DNA of 64,000 nucleotides from RGIG3009 sp045630285 (lineage in GTDB: Bacteria; Bacillota; Clostridia; Oscillospirales; Acutalibacteraceae): positions 50,918 to 114,917 of the forward strand of contig JAZQSX010000018.1 of the NCBI GenBank assembly GCA_045630285.1, read 5' to 3'. A program made the translations under genes and the position numbers. The notes below the pieces were generated by a model. The model worked only from the letters and a program-made list of their open reading frames with translations, was not told the origin of the DNA and did no database searches. The stretch's first letter is position 1. Each line of letters opens with the position of its first letter. Shown one piece after another: positions 32,608 through 41,868 of this stretch.

Positions 32608-33831
32608 ATGATTATTCGTCAAGAAGTCAAGGATTTTGAAAACCTCGGTTTTGGTATGTTTGTCCATTTTGGTGCTTACAGCCTGATTGGCAAGGGCGAA
32701 TGGGCCAAATACGCACTGGACATTGATCACGAGACTTATGAGCCGTTTGCGCACGCTTTCAATCCGAAAGCGGATTGGGCAACCGAACTGGTTACTGCCG
32801 CAAAAAATGCAGGATGTAAATATATCACGTTGACCACCCGTCATCACGACGGCTTCTCGCTGTACGACACCTGTGGGCTTAACAATTACGATGCGCCGCA
32901 TTTTTGCGGTCGTGATCTGGTGCGTGAATTCGTTGATGCGTGTAATGCGCAGGAGATTATCCCCTTCTTCTACCACACCCTGTTGGACTGGCGTGAGCCA
33001 AGTTACAACGAGGATTTTCCGAAATACCTGAAATATCTGCGTGACAGCGTCACGATCCTCTGCACCAAATACGGCAAGATCGGCGGTCTGTGGTTTGACG
33101 GTAAGTGGGATAAACCCGAGGAGGACTGGGAGGAAGATGAACTCTACGGCACGATCCGCAAGTATCAGCCCGCATGCATGATCATCAACAACACCGGTCT
33201 GAATGCCCGTGGCGAAGCCGGCCATATTGAATTGGACAGCGTGACCTACGAGCGTGGTATGCCTACCAAAATGCCCGAGGAAGCGCCCAAATACCTCGCC
33301 GGTGAAATGTGTGAGGTCATGAACAGCCACTGGGGCTATGCTGCAGCCGATATTGCTTATAAAGCCCCGGCGGAGATGATCCGCACGCTGGCTGGTTGTC
33401 GCCGCTACGGCGCCAATTTGCTGCTTAACGTCGGCCCGATGGGCGACGGTTCGATCCGCCCCATTGATAAACTCTTCTTGGAATTGGTCGGCGAGTGGAT
33501 CAAGCTCTTTGACGAATCCATTCGTCTGCCCCGCCCAACCTACATTGATATTGAAAATAAACCCGATGATTTCCTGCTTAAGCACGAGAATTGCTACTAT
33601 CTGTTCTGCGATCATCTGCGCCCGATGGCGAACGTTAATGTTACCATTGCAGGAAACAGCAACTATATGGACACCTTCTCCATTCCCGAAAAGGTCAAGG
33701 CTGTCAACTGGATGGATACCAACGAGGCGCTTGAGTTTAAGCAAGAGGGTGACAAGGTAACCGTCTTTACCGTTCCTTTCAAGTATGGTTGCGACACTGT
33801 CATTCGTGTTGCAAAGATCGTTTGTGAATAA
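32608..33831 (+). CDS. Alpha-L-fucosidase, GH29 family
   Basis: 407 aa from ATG 32608 (AAAGGAG site); the GTG at 32599 overlaps it. The barrel starts FGMFVHFGAYSLIGKGEW, has TLTTRHHDGFSLYDT (near 78) and the nucleophile strand GGLWFDGKWD near 163, all GH29 signatures. Cytoplasmic. With the upstream alpha-galactosidase it suggests use of oligosaccharides carrying both alpha-Gal and alpha-Fuc, such as host or milk glycans (inference). A longer antisense frame over the same DNA is a codon-bias shadow. Confidence 0.9.
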   Translation: MIIRQEVKDFENLGFGMFVHFGAYSLIGKGEWAKYALDIDHETYEPFAHAFNPKADWATELVTAAKNAGCKYITLTTRHHDGFSLYDTCGLNNYDAPHFCGRDLVREFVDACNAQEIIPFFYHTLLDWREPSYNEDFPKYLKYLRDSVTILCTKYGKIGGLWFDGKWDKPEEDWEEDELYGTIRKYQPACMIINNTGLNARGEAGHIELDSVTYERGMPTKMPEEAPKYLAGEMCEVMNSHWGYAAADIAYKAPAEMIRTLAGCRRYGANLLLNVGPMGDGSIRPIDKLFLELVGEWIKLFDESIRLPRPTYIDIENKPDDFLLKHENCYYLFCDHLRPMANVNVTIAGNSNYMDTFSIPEKVKAVNWMDTNEALEFKQEGDKVTVFTVPFKYGCDTVIRVAKIVCE

Positions 33832-33843
33832 TTGGGAAGAATA

Positions 33844-33880
33844 AAAAAGAACGGACACTCATCGAGTGTCCGTTCTTTTT
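33844..33880. terminator. Bidirectional terminator between GH29 gene and clpE
   Basis: 17-bp perfect stem (33844-33860 with 33864-33880), 3-base loop, A and T tracts at the ends, between convergent genes. Confidence 0.9.
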
Positions 33881-33883
33881 GTT

Positions 33884-36154
33884 TTACATCGTTTGTATGG
33901 CGATTGAATCGTTTTCCAATGCAAGACGGATGCTGGAAATCGTTTCGTTGCGCCGCTCAACAAGCAGGCTTGCCAGGCGGTCTTCCACCTCACGACGAAT
34001 GGTATTTCGCAAATCACGGGCTCCACGTTTGCCACCCGCTGCACGCTGCGCCAACCAAGCCGGAAGTGCCTCGTCCCATTGCAGGGATATCTCTCGTTCC
34101 GACAGAGGGCCTTGCAGTTCGGTAAGCATCAGCACCGCAATCTCACGGAAATGCTCCTCATTCAACGGATCGAAATGCACGATCTCATCTACACGGCTGA
34201 TAAACTCAGGACGCAGGAAATCCGACAACGCCTTGGTCGTCCGATCGCGGGAGGCCTCTGCATCACTCTTTCCAAAGCCCATGAGGTTCTCACGGAATTG
34301 GCTACCGGCATTAGAGGTCATCACGATAACCGTGTTCTCAAAGTTGACCACACGGCCTTGTGCGTCGGTCACACGACCTTCGTCCAAAATCTGCAACAGA
34401 ATATTCAGTACATCGGGATGTGCTTTTTCTATCTCATCAAACAGTACGACCGAATACGGCTTGCGGCACACCTTTTCGGTAAGCTGACCCGCATCGTCAT
34501 ATCCCACATATCCCGGAGGTGAACCGATCAACCGTGACACGGCGTGCTTCTCCATATATTCCGACATATCCAACCGAATCAGCGTATCCGGCGTATCAAA
34601 CAGCTGTGCCGCCAACACCTTGACCAGTTCCGTTTTCCCAACGCCGGTCGGGCCGACAAAGATGAAGGATGCCGGGCGACGGCGAGGACTGATCTGCACA
34701 CGGCTGCGGCGAATAGCAGCAGAAACAACCGACACCGCCTCGTCTTGACCGATGATATGCCGCTTTAATTCGTTTTCCAGATCCGCCAGCTTCTCCAGTT
34801 CGTTTTCACGAATCTTGGAAGCCGGGATACCCGTCCACAACTCAATTACACCGGCAAGATGCTGCTCCGTCACCGGTGCGCTGATTGCTGCAGGACGGAT
34901 CGTTTCGATCTCCTGTTCGGTTTTCATCAAATCGGCACGCACGTTGGCCAATTTCTCATAATCGACCTCGTCTTGTGCCATCAAATCACTTTCCTGATGC
35001 CGTAACGCATCCGCTGTCAACAGCAGTTGTGCGTAGGTATCTGCCTTCGTGTTCTGCAGAGCAGCAGCTGTGCAGGCTTCATCCAGCAGATCAATTGCCT
35101 TATCCGGCAGAAAACGATCGGTGATATACCGTTCGGAAAGCACCGCCGCTTGGCGCAAAATAGCCTTGCTTACGGAAACACCGTGATATTCCTCGTAATA
35201 CGTGCGAATACCACACAACATAGCAACCGTATCTTCGATTGACGGCTCCTCCACACGAATCGGCTGGAAACGGCGCTCCAAAGCTGCATCCTCTTCGATA
35301 TGCTTGCGATATTCATTGAAGGTCGTCGCACCGATCACCTGAATCTCACCACGGGATAGCGCAGGCTTGAGAATGTTGGCGGCGGACATACTGCCTTCCG
35401 AGTCCCCCGTTCCGACCAATGTGTGCACTTCGTCGATAAACAGGATAATATTCCCCTGTGACTTTACCTCTTCAATCAGGCCTTTGATGCGGCTCTCAAA
35501 TTGGCCACGGAACTGCGTGCCGGCAACCAATGCCGTTAAATCCAGCAGATGTAACTCCTTGTTCTGCAGCTTGTACGGCACCTGGCCCGCCGCAATACGC
35601 AATGCCAATCCTTCCGCAATTGCCGTTTTACCCACACCGGGTTCACCGATCAAGCAGGGATTATTCTTACTCCTGCGGCAAAGAATTTGCGTGGCACGAT
35701 AAATTTCACGGTCTCGACCGATGATAGCATCCAACTGACCTTCCCGGGCTTTTTTGGTCAAATCGGTACAATAGCTATCCAAAAATTTGCGTTTCTTTTC
35801 TTTATCCTTTTTCTTTTCTTTGGCAGAGCTCTTCTCATCGGCGGGAGCCTCCTGGTTTGCTCCGTTCGCCTGATTTCCAAACAAATTCTGCAAGAAGGGA
35901 AAAGTCGCTGCTCCTCCGGGCATAAACCCTTCAGCGCCGTCATCCCCCTCCGTCGCCATCAATTCGCTGAACTGCTCGTCCATGGCCTCCAATTCTTCTT
36001 GGCCAATACCAAACTTCGTCAAGAGCTCATCAACGGGCTGGATCCCCAGTTCTTTGGCGCAGGTCAAGCAAAGTCCTTCGTTTTTTGTTTCATTGCCCTC
36101 CATACGTGCGATAAACACGACGGCAGGACGTTTGTTGCAACGTGAACAAAGCAT
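33884..36154 (-). CDS. clpE: ATP-dependent Clp protease ATP-binding subunit, ClpE/ClpC type
   Basis: 756 aa Hsp100 unfoldase that feeds proteins to ClpP. The N-terminus carries a zinc finger (C3, C6, C29, C32) as in ClpE and not the Clp_N repeats of ClpC. A linker rich in Lys/Glu precedes AAA1 with Walker A GEPGVGKT (near 172) and DEVHTLVG. AAA2 has GPTGVGKTE (near 505). The middle domain is short. AAAGGAG precedes ATG 36154. It lies 14 bases after the pgsA stop, so it is read from the cvpA promoter. No CtsR or CIRCE site is visible, unlike B. subtilis clpE. Confidence 0.88.
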   Translation of the reverse strand: MLCSRCNKRPAVVFIARMEGNETKNEGLCLTCAKELGIQPVDELLTKFGIGQEELEAMDEQFSELMATEGDDGAEGFMPGGAATFPFLQNLFGNQANGANQEAPADEKSSAKEKKKDKEKKRKFLDSYCTDLTKKAREGQLDAIIGRDREIYRATQILCRRSKNNPCLIGEPGVGKTAIAEGLALRIAAGQVPYKLQNKELHLLDLTALVAGTQFRGQFESRIKGLIEEVKSQGNIILFIDEVHTLVGTGDSEGSMSAANILKPALSRGEIQVIGATTFNEYRKHIEEDAALERRFQPIRVEEPSIEDTVAMLCGIRTYYEEYHGVSVSKAILRQAAVLSERYITDRFLPDKAIDLLDEACTAAALQNTKADTYAQLLLTADALRHQESDLMAQDEVDYEKLANVRADLMKTEQEIETIRPAAISAPVTEQHLAGVIELWTGIPASKIRENELEKLADLENELKRHIIGQDEAVSVVSAAIRRSRVQISPRRRPASFIFVGPTGVGKTELVKVLAAQLFDTPDTLIRLDMSEYMEKHAVSRLIGSPPGYVGYDDAGQLTEKVCRKPYSVVLFDEIEKAHPDVLNILLQILDEGRVTDAQGRVVNFENTVIVMTSNAGSQFRENLMGFGKSDAEASRDRTTKALSDFLRPEFISRVDEIVHFDPLNEEHFREIAVLMLTELQGPLSEREISLQWDEALPAWLAQRAAGGKRGARDLRNTIRREVEDRLASLLVERRNETISSIRLALENDSIAIQTM

Positions 36155-36168
36155 AGAAACTCCTTTAA

Positions 36169-36750
36169 TTACTCAGCAGCATCAATATGGGACGATTTTT
36201 TGGACAATCCATTCTCGCGGCGAAGCCGGAAATAGACTGCCAAATACATAAAGAAAGAAAAAATCATAGCAATGGCAACCACCGCAATCAAACAGACCAT
36301 CAGCCAGAAAGGCATATCGGACCAAAGTGCCATTATCAGCATAGCAATGTAGAACGTAAACGTAGATACCTTGCCATACCACTTGGCGCCACGAATGATC
36401 TCCCGGCGTGAGAACAAAATCCAGCCGCCGATCAGCTGGAGCAGCTCCTTCACAAAGCAAATCACAACGAGAACTGTCAGGTGGGGGTTGCGAATTGTCA
36501 GGCACACCAGCACTACGACCTGTGTCAGCTTATCGGCAACCGGATCCAGCAATTTACCGAATTCAGTAATCTGATTGAACTTTCTGGCAATCATCCCGTC
36601 AAAAAGATCCGTCAGACCGGACAGAGCCAAAACTACCAGAGACCATTCCAAATGCCCTTTCAGGTACAGTACAGCAAACACCGGCAACAGTGCAAACCGC
36701 ACCAGTGAAAGCACGTTGGGAATGTTCCAAACAAATTTTAAGCGTCCCAT
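36169..36750 (-). CDS. pgsA: CDP-diacylglycerol-glycerol-3-phosphate 3-phosphatidyltransferase
   Basis: 193 aa integral membrane enzyme of phosphatidylglycerol synthesis. The CDP-alcohol phosphotransferase motif D-x2-DG-x2-AR-x8-G-x3-D-x3-D is fully present (DLFDGMIAR near 47-55, then GKLLDPVAD). Four to five further hydrophobic segments. Between cvpA and clpE on one transcript. Confidence 0.93.
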   Translation of the reverse strand: MGRLKFVWNIPNVLSLVRFALLPVFAVLYLKGHLEWSLVVLALSGLTDLFDGMIARKFNQITEFGKLLDPVADKLTQVVVLVCLTIRNPHLTVLVVICFVKELLQLIGGWILFSRREIIRGAKWYGKVSTFTFYIAMLIMALWSDMPFWLMVCLIAVVAIAMIFSFFMYLAVYFRLRRENGLSKKSSHIDAAE

Positions 36751-36775
36751 ACTATCATTTCCTTATCTTAAGTAA

Positions 36776-37312
36776 TCAAACCAACTGTGTAATCGGATTC
36801 ATATCGGCAATCCAACTGACAAGCCATGTATCCTGAAGCACCTTCTGCGAGATGAAACCGTCAGCACCGGATATATTCGCAATCACCTCAAAGATCGATA
36901 CCAGTGCCAAAACGTAGATGCAACCCTTCAAAGCACCTAAAACGCCACCCAGAGCGCTGTCGAACCTGCGGATCACCGGAAGATTGGAAATCGGCTTCAA
37001 CAGCTTTCGCAACAATCGCATAACGAATTGCATCACGATAAACAGCACGAAGAATACCACGACCTGAAGGATCAGCAGAGCCGTCGGGCGGACGGTTGCA
37101 TCCACCAAAATCTCGGCCGTTCCAAAAACTCCCGCTGAAAGTAGTACCTCATACAGCCATTCAGCAAGCGGTGAACTCAGGAACAGCGAAATTGCAAAGG
37201 AAATCACCCAAGCAATCAGCTGCAGAAGAGTTTGTATAAAGCCTCTTCGGTATCCAAAGACGATGGTAACAACCAGTACAGCCAAAACGGCAATATCCAG
37301 CACGTAAGACAT
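36776..37312 (-). CDS. CvpA family membrane protein
   Basis: 178 aa from ATG 37312, which has GAGAGG 6 bases upstream; the ATG at 37330 has no site. Four hydrophobic segments, with the family start VLDIAVLAVLVVTIVFGYRRGFIQTL. CvpA proteins are linked to colicin V production in E. coli and to envelope stress; function in Firmicutes is unclear. First gene of the cvpA-pgsA-clpE transcript. Confidence 0.85.
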   Translation of the reverse strand: MSYVLDIAVLAVLVVTIVFGYRRGFIQTLLQLIAWVISFAISLFLSSPLAEWLYEVLLSAGVFGTAEILVDATVRPTALLILQVVVFFVLFIVMQFVMRLLRKLLKPISNLPVIRRFDSALGGVLGALKGCIYVLALVSIFEVIANISGADGFISQKVLQDTWLVSWIADMNPITQLV

Positions 37313-37344
37313 ATGCAGCCTCTCTTTCATTAAAAAACAGTACT

Positions 37345-37373
37345 ATTGTAGCACTAATATTCAAAAAGCACAA
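37345..37373 (-). promoter_or_regulatory. cvpA-pgsA-clpE promoter
   Basis: Minus strand TTGTGC (37373-37368), 17-bp spacer, TACAAT (37350-37345). Confidence 0.6.
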
Positions 37374-37382
37374 CAAAAACCG

Positions 37383-38564
37383 TTATTTTGATACTCTTTT
37401 CAATTCACCGAACGTAACAACCATCGGTTTTCCTTCGTAATATGCTGCTAACAACGCATCCGACGGGATCTCCTGTTCTTTCCTCATACCAGAAGCATTA
37501 AACTCATACAGCATAGAATCCGTCAACACAATCACGTTGTTTTCGCTACACGCAACGGAACGGAATTCGCCGGTATACTCCATCTGCTTTACCAGTTGAC
37601 CACTGCTGTCAAACAGCCAAACCGTTCCGGCGTTCGTCGCACCGTCACGACGCAACGCCACACATGCCAACGAGGACGTTGCAGCATACCCGATCGGCAC
37701 CACGCCGTCGCAATTGGTCTTTGTCAGTTTGGCATTTTCCCCGGTCAGCGTCCAGATCTGACGATCACCCACCGCCAAAATGACCAAATCGGAGAGATAC
37801 GACACATTATGCAGCAACACCTCTGTGCCGCTGTGCTCTGTTACTTTCTCGTCTTCCAAGGTGATGACCAGAATCGCAGACTTCAACATACCGCCTTCAG
37901 CGGTGCTTCCCGTCACGGCAAGCTGCTCACCATTCGGTGAAATTGCAATATCGCTGAATAAATACTTACCACTCTTATACTCAAAAATAGAGTTTCCTTC
38001 CGCATCGAAAACGTAGATTTCGGATAAGTAGCTGCCCGACGAACTGTTCGTTACAAAAGCAGTTGTGCCATCTGATGACAGATCTCCGGCATAAATCTTG
38101 CGATTTTTGATTTCCGAAGTCAGCACCGTCTCTCGACGTGTTTCCAAGCGGAACCGACTGCCACCCACTTCCGTCACCAATGCATACTCCCCAGCCGTAT
38201 GGAGAGTCGGATCGGCAAACAGATGCTTTCGATTAACAACACACGCCGCATCGTCAGTAAAAAATCGAATCGAAGCATCATCCACCACGACCAGATGCGG
38301 TGTGATCTCCGCCATATCCACTACCGAGCCGCCGTCCAAGGTATACGGAAATTCCTCGCCTTTTTCAATATCACCAATTGTTTGATCATACCAATCCAAA
38401 AACGAGATCGGTGCAATCTGGCGCCAGTTACTGACCAGCAAAAAAATCAGTAGCGCAACAATACCAATGATCAGTAACCGCAGCAGCAGTTTGATCCAAG
38501 GGCGGTAATTGGTCCGAGAACGACGGCGTTTTTTAGGAGCAGAGTGCGTTTTCTGTTCGCTCAT
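37383..38564 (-). CDS. DUF5711-type membrane-anchored beta-propeller protein
   Basis: 393 aa. A basic N-terminus (KKRRRSR) is followed by one membrane helix near 25-45, then an outside domain of repeated beta strands (VYVFD-, ISPNGEQLAVTGS-like blades) typical of propeller folds and the DUF5711 family of Clostridia. Function unknown; a cell-surface role is inferred. It overlaps truA by 4 bases (ATGA) and is the last gene of the ruv-ecf operon. Confidence 0.75.
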   Translation of the reverse strand: MSEQKTHSAPKKRRRSRTNYRPWIKLLLRLLIIGIVALLIFLLVSNWRQIAPISFLDWYDQTIGDIEKGEEFPYTLDGGSVVDMAEITPHLVVVDDASIRFFTDDAACVVNRKHLFADPTLHTAGEYALVTEVGGSRFRLETRRETVLTSEIKNRKIYAGDLSSDGTTAFVTNSSSGSYLSEIYVFDAEGNSIFEYKSGKYLFSDIAISPNGEQLAVTGSTAEGGMLKSAILVITLEDEKVTEHSGTEVLLHNVSYLSDLVILAVGDRQIWTLTGENAKLTKTNCDGVVPIGYAATSSLACVALRRDGATNAGTVWLFDSSGQLVKQMEYTGEFRSVACSENNVIVLTDSMLYEFNASGMRKEQEIPSDALLAAYYEGKPMVVTFGELKRVSK

Positions 38565-39313
38565 ACCGTCACCTCCGACTCATAAAAAACATCTTCCAAA
38601 AACAACCCTTGCGGCGCAACCGTCGCTCCTGCCAATGTGCGATCACCGGTTAACAACGCTTTTTTTACATCATCGTTTGTCAAACGACCGTTATGAACAT
38701 CCAAGAGCGTACCGACAAAAATGCGAACCATATTGTATAAAAAGCCGTCGGCTTCAACGGTATAGGTCACCATATCGCCATCACGCTTTACTTCCGAGCA
38801 AGTTACCGTACGCCGCTTATCTTCTACTGAACTTCCCACCGAGCAAAACGCAGAAAAATCGTGTTCACCCAAAAAGAGCGACGCCGTTTCATTCATACAG
38901 TCCACATCAAGCGGCGAGCGAATGTAAAGCGAATGCCCTTTATAGAAAGGAGAGCGCACCGCACCGTTCCAAATATAGTAACTGTACCGTTTCCCCTTGG
39001 CAGAATACCGTGGATGAAAATTCTCATCAACGTCGCAGCACGCCAACACCGCTATATCCTCTGGCAGTACTGCATTGAGCGCTTTCAGAAGCTGCTCCGA
39101 CGAAAACCGTTCCTGTCGTTCGGTAGTGCAATAAAAGCGACGGGCGTGGACACCGGTATCCGTTCGGCTGCAACCGGTAACGCCGGGGCGTACTCCGGTC
39201 ACACGCTCTAATGCATTCTGCAATGTTTCCTGCACAGTGATCCCGTTGGGCTGTACCTGCCACCCGTGGTACTGTGTGCCGTCGTATTGAAGCGTTAAAA
39301 GCAGTTTCGCCAC
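38561..39313 (-). CDS. truA: tRNA pseudouridine synthase A
   Basis: 250 aa. Makes pseudouridine at positions 38-40 of the tRNA anticodon arm. The catalytic Asp is in CSRTDTGVHA near residues 48-57, and YNMVRIFVG is the C-terminal TruA motif. In Firmicutes truA is often the gene after ecfT, as here (19 bases apart). Confidence 0.95.
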   Translation of the reverse strand: MAKLLLTLQYDGTQYHGWQVQPNGITVQETLQNALERVTGVRPGVTGCSRTDTGVHARRFYCTTERQERFSSEQLLKALNAVLPEDIAVLACCDVDENFHPRYSAKGKRYSYYIWNGAVRSPFYKGHSLYIRSPLDVDCMNETASLFLGEHDFSAFCSVGSSVEDKRRTVTCSEVKRDGDMVTYTVEADGFLYNMVRIFVGTLLDVHNGRLTNDDVKKALLTGDRTLAGATVAPQGLFLEDVFYESEVTV

Positions 39314-39332
39314 GGGTTCACCGCCTTTCTCA

Positions 39333-40145
39333 TCAGATTATCGCCGTCAAGTAGATATTCGAAAGAATAAGCGCCGCTGTCAAAGCAGCAACAACACCGA
39401 TTGCTGCAAAATCCTTGGCAGACATTCGCAGCTGCTTCATGCGTGTGCGGCCGTCACCACCATGATAACAGCGACATTCCATGGCAGTCGCCAGATCAAA
39501 TGCACGGCGGAATGAGGAAACAAACAGCGGCACCAGCACCGGGATCAACGCTTTGATGCGCTGCAGGATGTTGCCACTTTCCATATCGGCGCCACGTGCT
39601 TTTTGCGCTGACATGATCTTTTCGGTTTCCTCGATCAGCGAAGGAATAAAACGCAGTGCGATCGTCATCATCATCGCAATTTCGTGAACCGGAACACGGA
39701 TAAACCGCAGCGGACTCATCAACCGCTCCAGCGCATCGGTCAGCGTTGTCGGTGACGTTGTATACGTCAGCAAGGAGCTGGCCGCAATCAGGCACAAAAT
39801 GCGCACGGCAATAAAAATTGCTTTGTAGATACCATTCAATGTAATGGTAAAGATCCAAAACTCCGCCAACACTTTACCTTCGGCATAAAACAGGTTGATA
39901 ATCGCTGTAAAAATCAGCAACGGTAGAATCGGCTTAAAGCCTTTGAGGATCACCTTGATCGGGATTCGTGAGATCAGAATGCAGGCCGCTAAAAAGCCAA
40001 CAGACAAGCCCAAGCCAAGCCAATTGTGCGGAAAAAAGATGACGATGATGTATAAAAAAGTCAGCGTTAACTTAACACGAGGATCCATACGATGCAAGAA
40101 CGATTTTCCGGGGAAAAACTGACCAATGGTGATATCAGACAGCAT
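39333..40145 (-). CDS. ecfT: Energy-coupling factor transporter membrane subunit EcfT
   Basis: 270 aa with five to six membrane segments. EcfT couples the two ATPases to exchangeable vitamin-binding S components. The coupling helices show the Ala-Arg-Gly type motifs (QKARGADME near 185 and AMECRCYHGGDGRTR near 225-240). It overlaps ecfA2 by 11 bases. No S component is nearby, as expected for a shared group II ECF module. Confidence 0.93.
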   Translation of the reverse strand: MLSDITIGQFFPGKSFLHRMDPRVKLTLTFLYIIVIFFPHNWLGLGLSVGFLAACILISRIPIKVILKGFKPILPLLIFTAIINLFYAEGKVLAEFWIFTITLNGIYKAIFIAVRILCLIAASSLLTYTTSPTTLTDALERLMSPLRFIRVPVHEIAMMMTIALRFIPSLIEETEKIMSAQKARGADMESGNILQRIKALIPVLVPLFVSSFRRAFDLATAMECRCYHGGDGRTRMKQLRMSAKDFAAIGVVAALTAALILSNIYLTAII

Positions 40146-41004
40146 GGATATTTCCCCCTTTCAGCAACCGCAACAATTCCTCTTGCGCTTGATCCAGAGT
40201 AAACACTGTTTTGGAAACGGGAACGCCTTGGCTACGAAGCAGGTCAAAAACCTTCGTTACGGCAGGAACTGACAGTCCCATTTCCGCAAGCTCCTCACTG
40301 CGTGCGAAGATCTCGCTCACCGTTTCGAACAAAGCAACCTGACCGTGATTCAACACCAGTACACGATCGGCAATTTTTGCGATATCCTCCATACTATGCG
40401 AAACCAAAAGAACGGTGGTATTATGCTCTCTCCGATACTGACGTATCATTTCCAGGACACGTTCACGCCCACGGGGATCCAACCCCGCTGTCGGTTCATC
40501 CAAAATCAAAACGCGAGGCTCCATTGCCATAACACCGGCAATGGCGGCACGGCGTCTTTCACCGCCCGACAGCTCGAACGGAGATTTTTCCAATAGCGCT
40601 TCGTCCAAGCCAACACACTGCGCCGCATGCAGGACACGCCCACGGATCTCGTCTTCCGACAGTCCCATATTTTTAGGACCGAAGGCAATATCCTTGAAAA
40701 CCGTTTCCTCGAACAATTGATATTCCGGATATTGGAACACCATACCGACCTGGAAGCGAATGCGGCGAATTTCCTTCGGATTTTCCCAAATATTTTTTCC
40801 GTCCAATAAAACCGTACCCTCGGTCGGCTTCAACAAACCATTCAGCAGCTGAACAAAGGTGGATTTACCGGAGCCGGTGTGACCGATGATGCCAACAAGC
40901 TCACCCTCCCGAATGCTTACTGACACATTCGACAGCGCTTCCTTTTCAAACGGCGTTCCAACGGAATACCGTACGTTGCAATTTTGAGTTTCAATAATTG
41001 CCAT
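40135..41004 (-). CDS. ecfA2: Energy-coupling factor transporter ATPase EcfA2
   Basis: 289 aa ABC ATPase with Walker A GHTGSGKST (near 36-44), signature ELSGGERRRAAIAGV and Walker B VLILDEPTAGLDP. Pairs with EcfA1 to drive vitamin uptake through EcfT. Second ATPase by order and by the Q-loop variant EYQLFEETV typical of EcfA2. Confidence 0.93.
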   Translation of the reverse strand: MAIIETQNCNVRYSVGTPFEKEALSNVSVSIREGELVGIIGHTGSGKSTFVQLLNGLLKPTEGTVLLDGKNIWENPKEIRRIRFQVGMVFQYPEYQLFEETVFKDIAFGPKNMGLSEDEIRGRVLHAAQCVGLDEALLEKSPFELSGGERRRAAIAGVMAMEPRVLILDEPTAGLDPRGRERVLEMIRQYRREHNTTVLLVSHSMEDIAKIADRVLVLNHGQVALFETVSEIFARSEELAEMGLSVPAVTKVFDLLRSQGVPVSKTVFTLDQAQEELLRLLKGGNIHAV

Positions 41005-41016
41005 ACTGCCTCAACC

Positions 41017-41865
41017 TTACTTTTTTTCTTCCAGCAACTCCAACAGTGCTTCCGCACATTCCTCAACCGTCAACACGCCGTCCGGCAACGTCAGACCGTT
41101 TTTCTTCAATCGGTAGCAAAGCTCCGTCGGCTGCGGCACATCCAATTCAATACTGCGCAATTCTTCCACGTGCGAAAACACTTGACGCGGATCACCGTCC
41201 AAAACGATGGCGCCCTCATTCATAACGACCACACGATCAGCCAGCACCGCTTCCTCCATGTAGTGAGTAATGAGAACGACCGTCATACCGTGCTCACGGT
41301 TCAGACGGCAAATCGTATCCATAACTTCCTTACGGCCACGAGGATCCAGCATCGCTGTCGGCTCATCCAACACCAAACATTCAGGACGCATCGCCAACAC
41401 ACCGGCAATGGCTACACGCTGCTTCTGACCGCCCGACAGCTTATGTGTATCGTGACTACGGTATTCGTACATATCGACCGTACGCAGCACCTCATCCACC
41501 CGTTCACGAATCTCCCGCGGCGGAACTCCAAGATTTTCGGGGCCAAACGCAACGTCTTCCTCCACAATGGTAGACACCAGCTGATTATCGGGATTTTGAA
41601 GCACCAAGCCAACGGTACTGCGAATATCGTACTTTCTTTCCTCGTCGGTAGTATCAATATCACGGATCAGTACTTGACCGCCAAGCGGCAACAGCATCGC
41701 ATTAAAATGCTTTGCTAGCGTCGATTTTCCGCAGCCGTTATGACCCAGCAACGCAACGAACGATCCTTCTTCAATCGTCAGGCTCAAATTATCCAGCACA
41801 AACGTTTTCTGGTTGGTCTCATCTTCATACGAAAAGCGAAGATCATTTACTTTGATCATATCCAT
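41017..41865 (-). CDS. ecfA1: Energy-coupling factor transporter ATPase EcfA1
   Basis: 282 aa ABC ATPase with Walker A GHNGCGKST, Q-loop NPDNQLVSTIVEEDVAFG, signature KLSGGQKQRVAIAGV and Walker B CLVLDEPTAMLDP, the usual EcfA1 pattern. Starts 4 bases after the methyltransferase stop and precedes ecfA2 by 12 bases. Confidence 0.93.
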   Translation of the reverse strand: MDMIKVNDLRFSYEDETNQKTFVLDNLSLTIEEGSFVALLGHNGCGKSTLAKHFNAMLLPLGGQVLIRDIDTTDEERKYDIRSTVGLVLQNPDNQLVSTIVEEDVAFGPENLGVPPREIRERVDEVLRTVDMYEYRSHDTHKLSGGQKQRVAIAGVLAMRPECLVLDEPTAMLDPRGRKEVMDTICRLNREHGMTVVLITHYMEEAVLADRVVVMNEGAIVLDGDPRQVFSHVEELRSIELDVPQPTELCYRLKKNGLTLPDGVLTVEECAEALLELLEEKK

Positions 41866-41868
41866 ACG

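Noticed and set aside
32587..33858. A 423-codon minus-strand frame longer than the opposite GH29 gene
   Set aside because: The plus-strand frame has unmistakable GH29 motifs and a ribosome site. The antisense frame has no recognisable domain; such frames arise here because codons whose complement is a stop are rare.
36155..36168. CtsR or CIRCE operator in front of clpE
   Set aside because: Only 14 bases separate pgsA and clpE and no such repeat is seen there or at the cvpA promoter.
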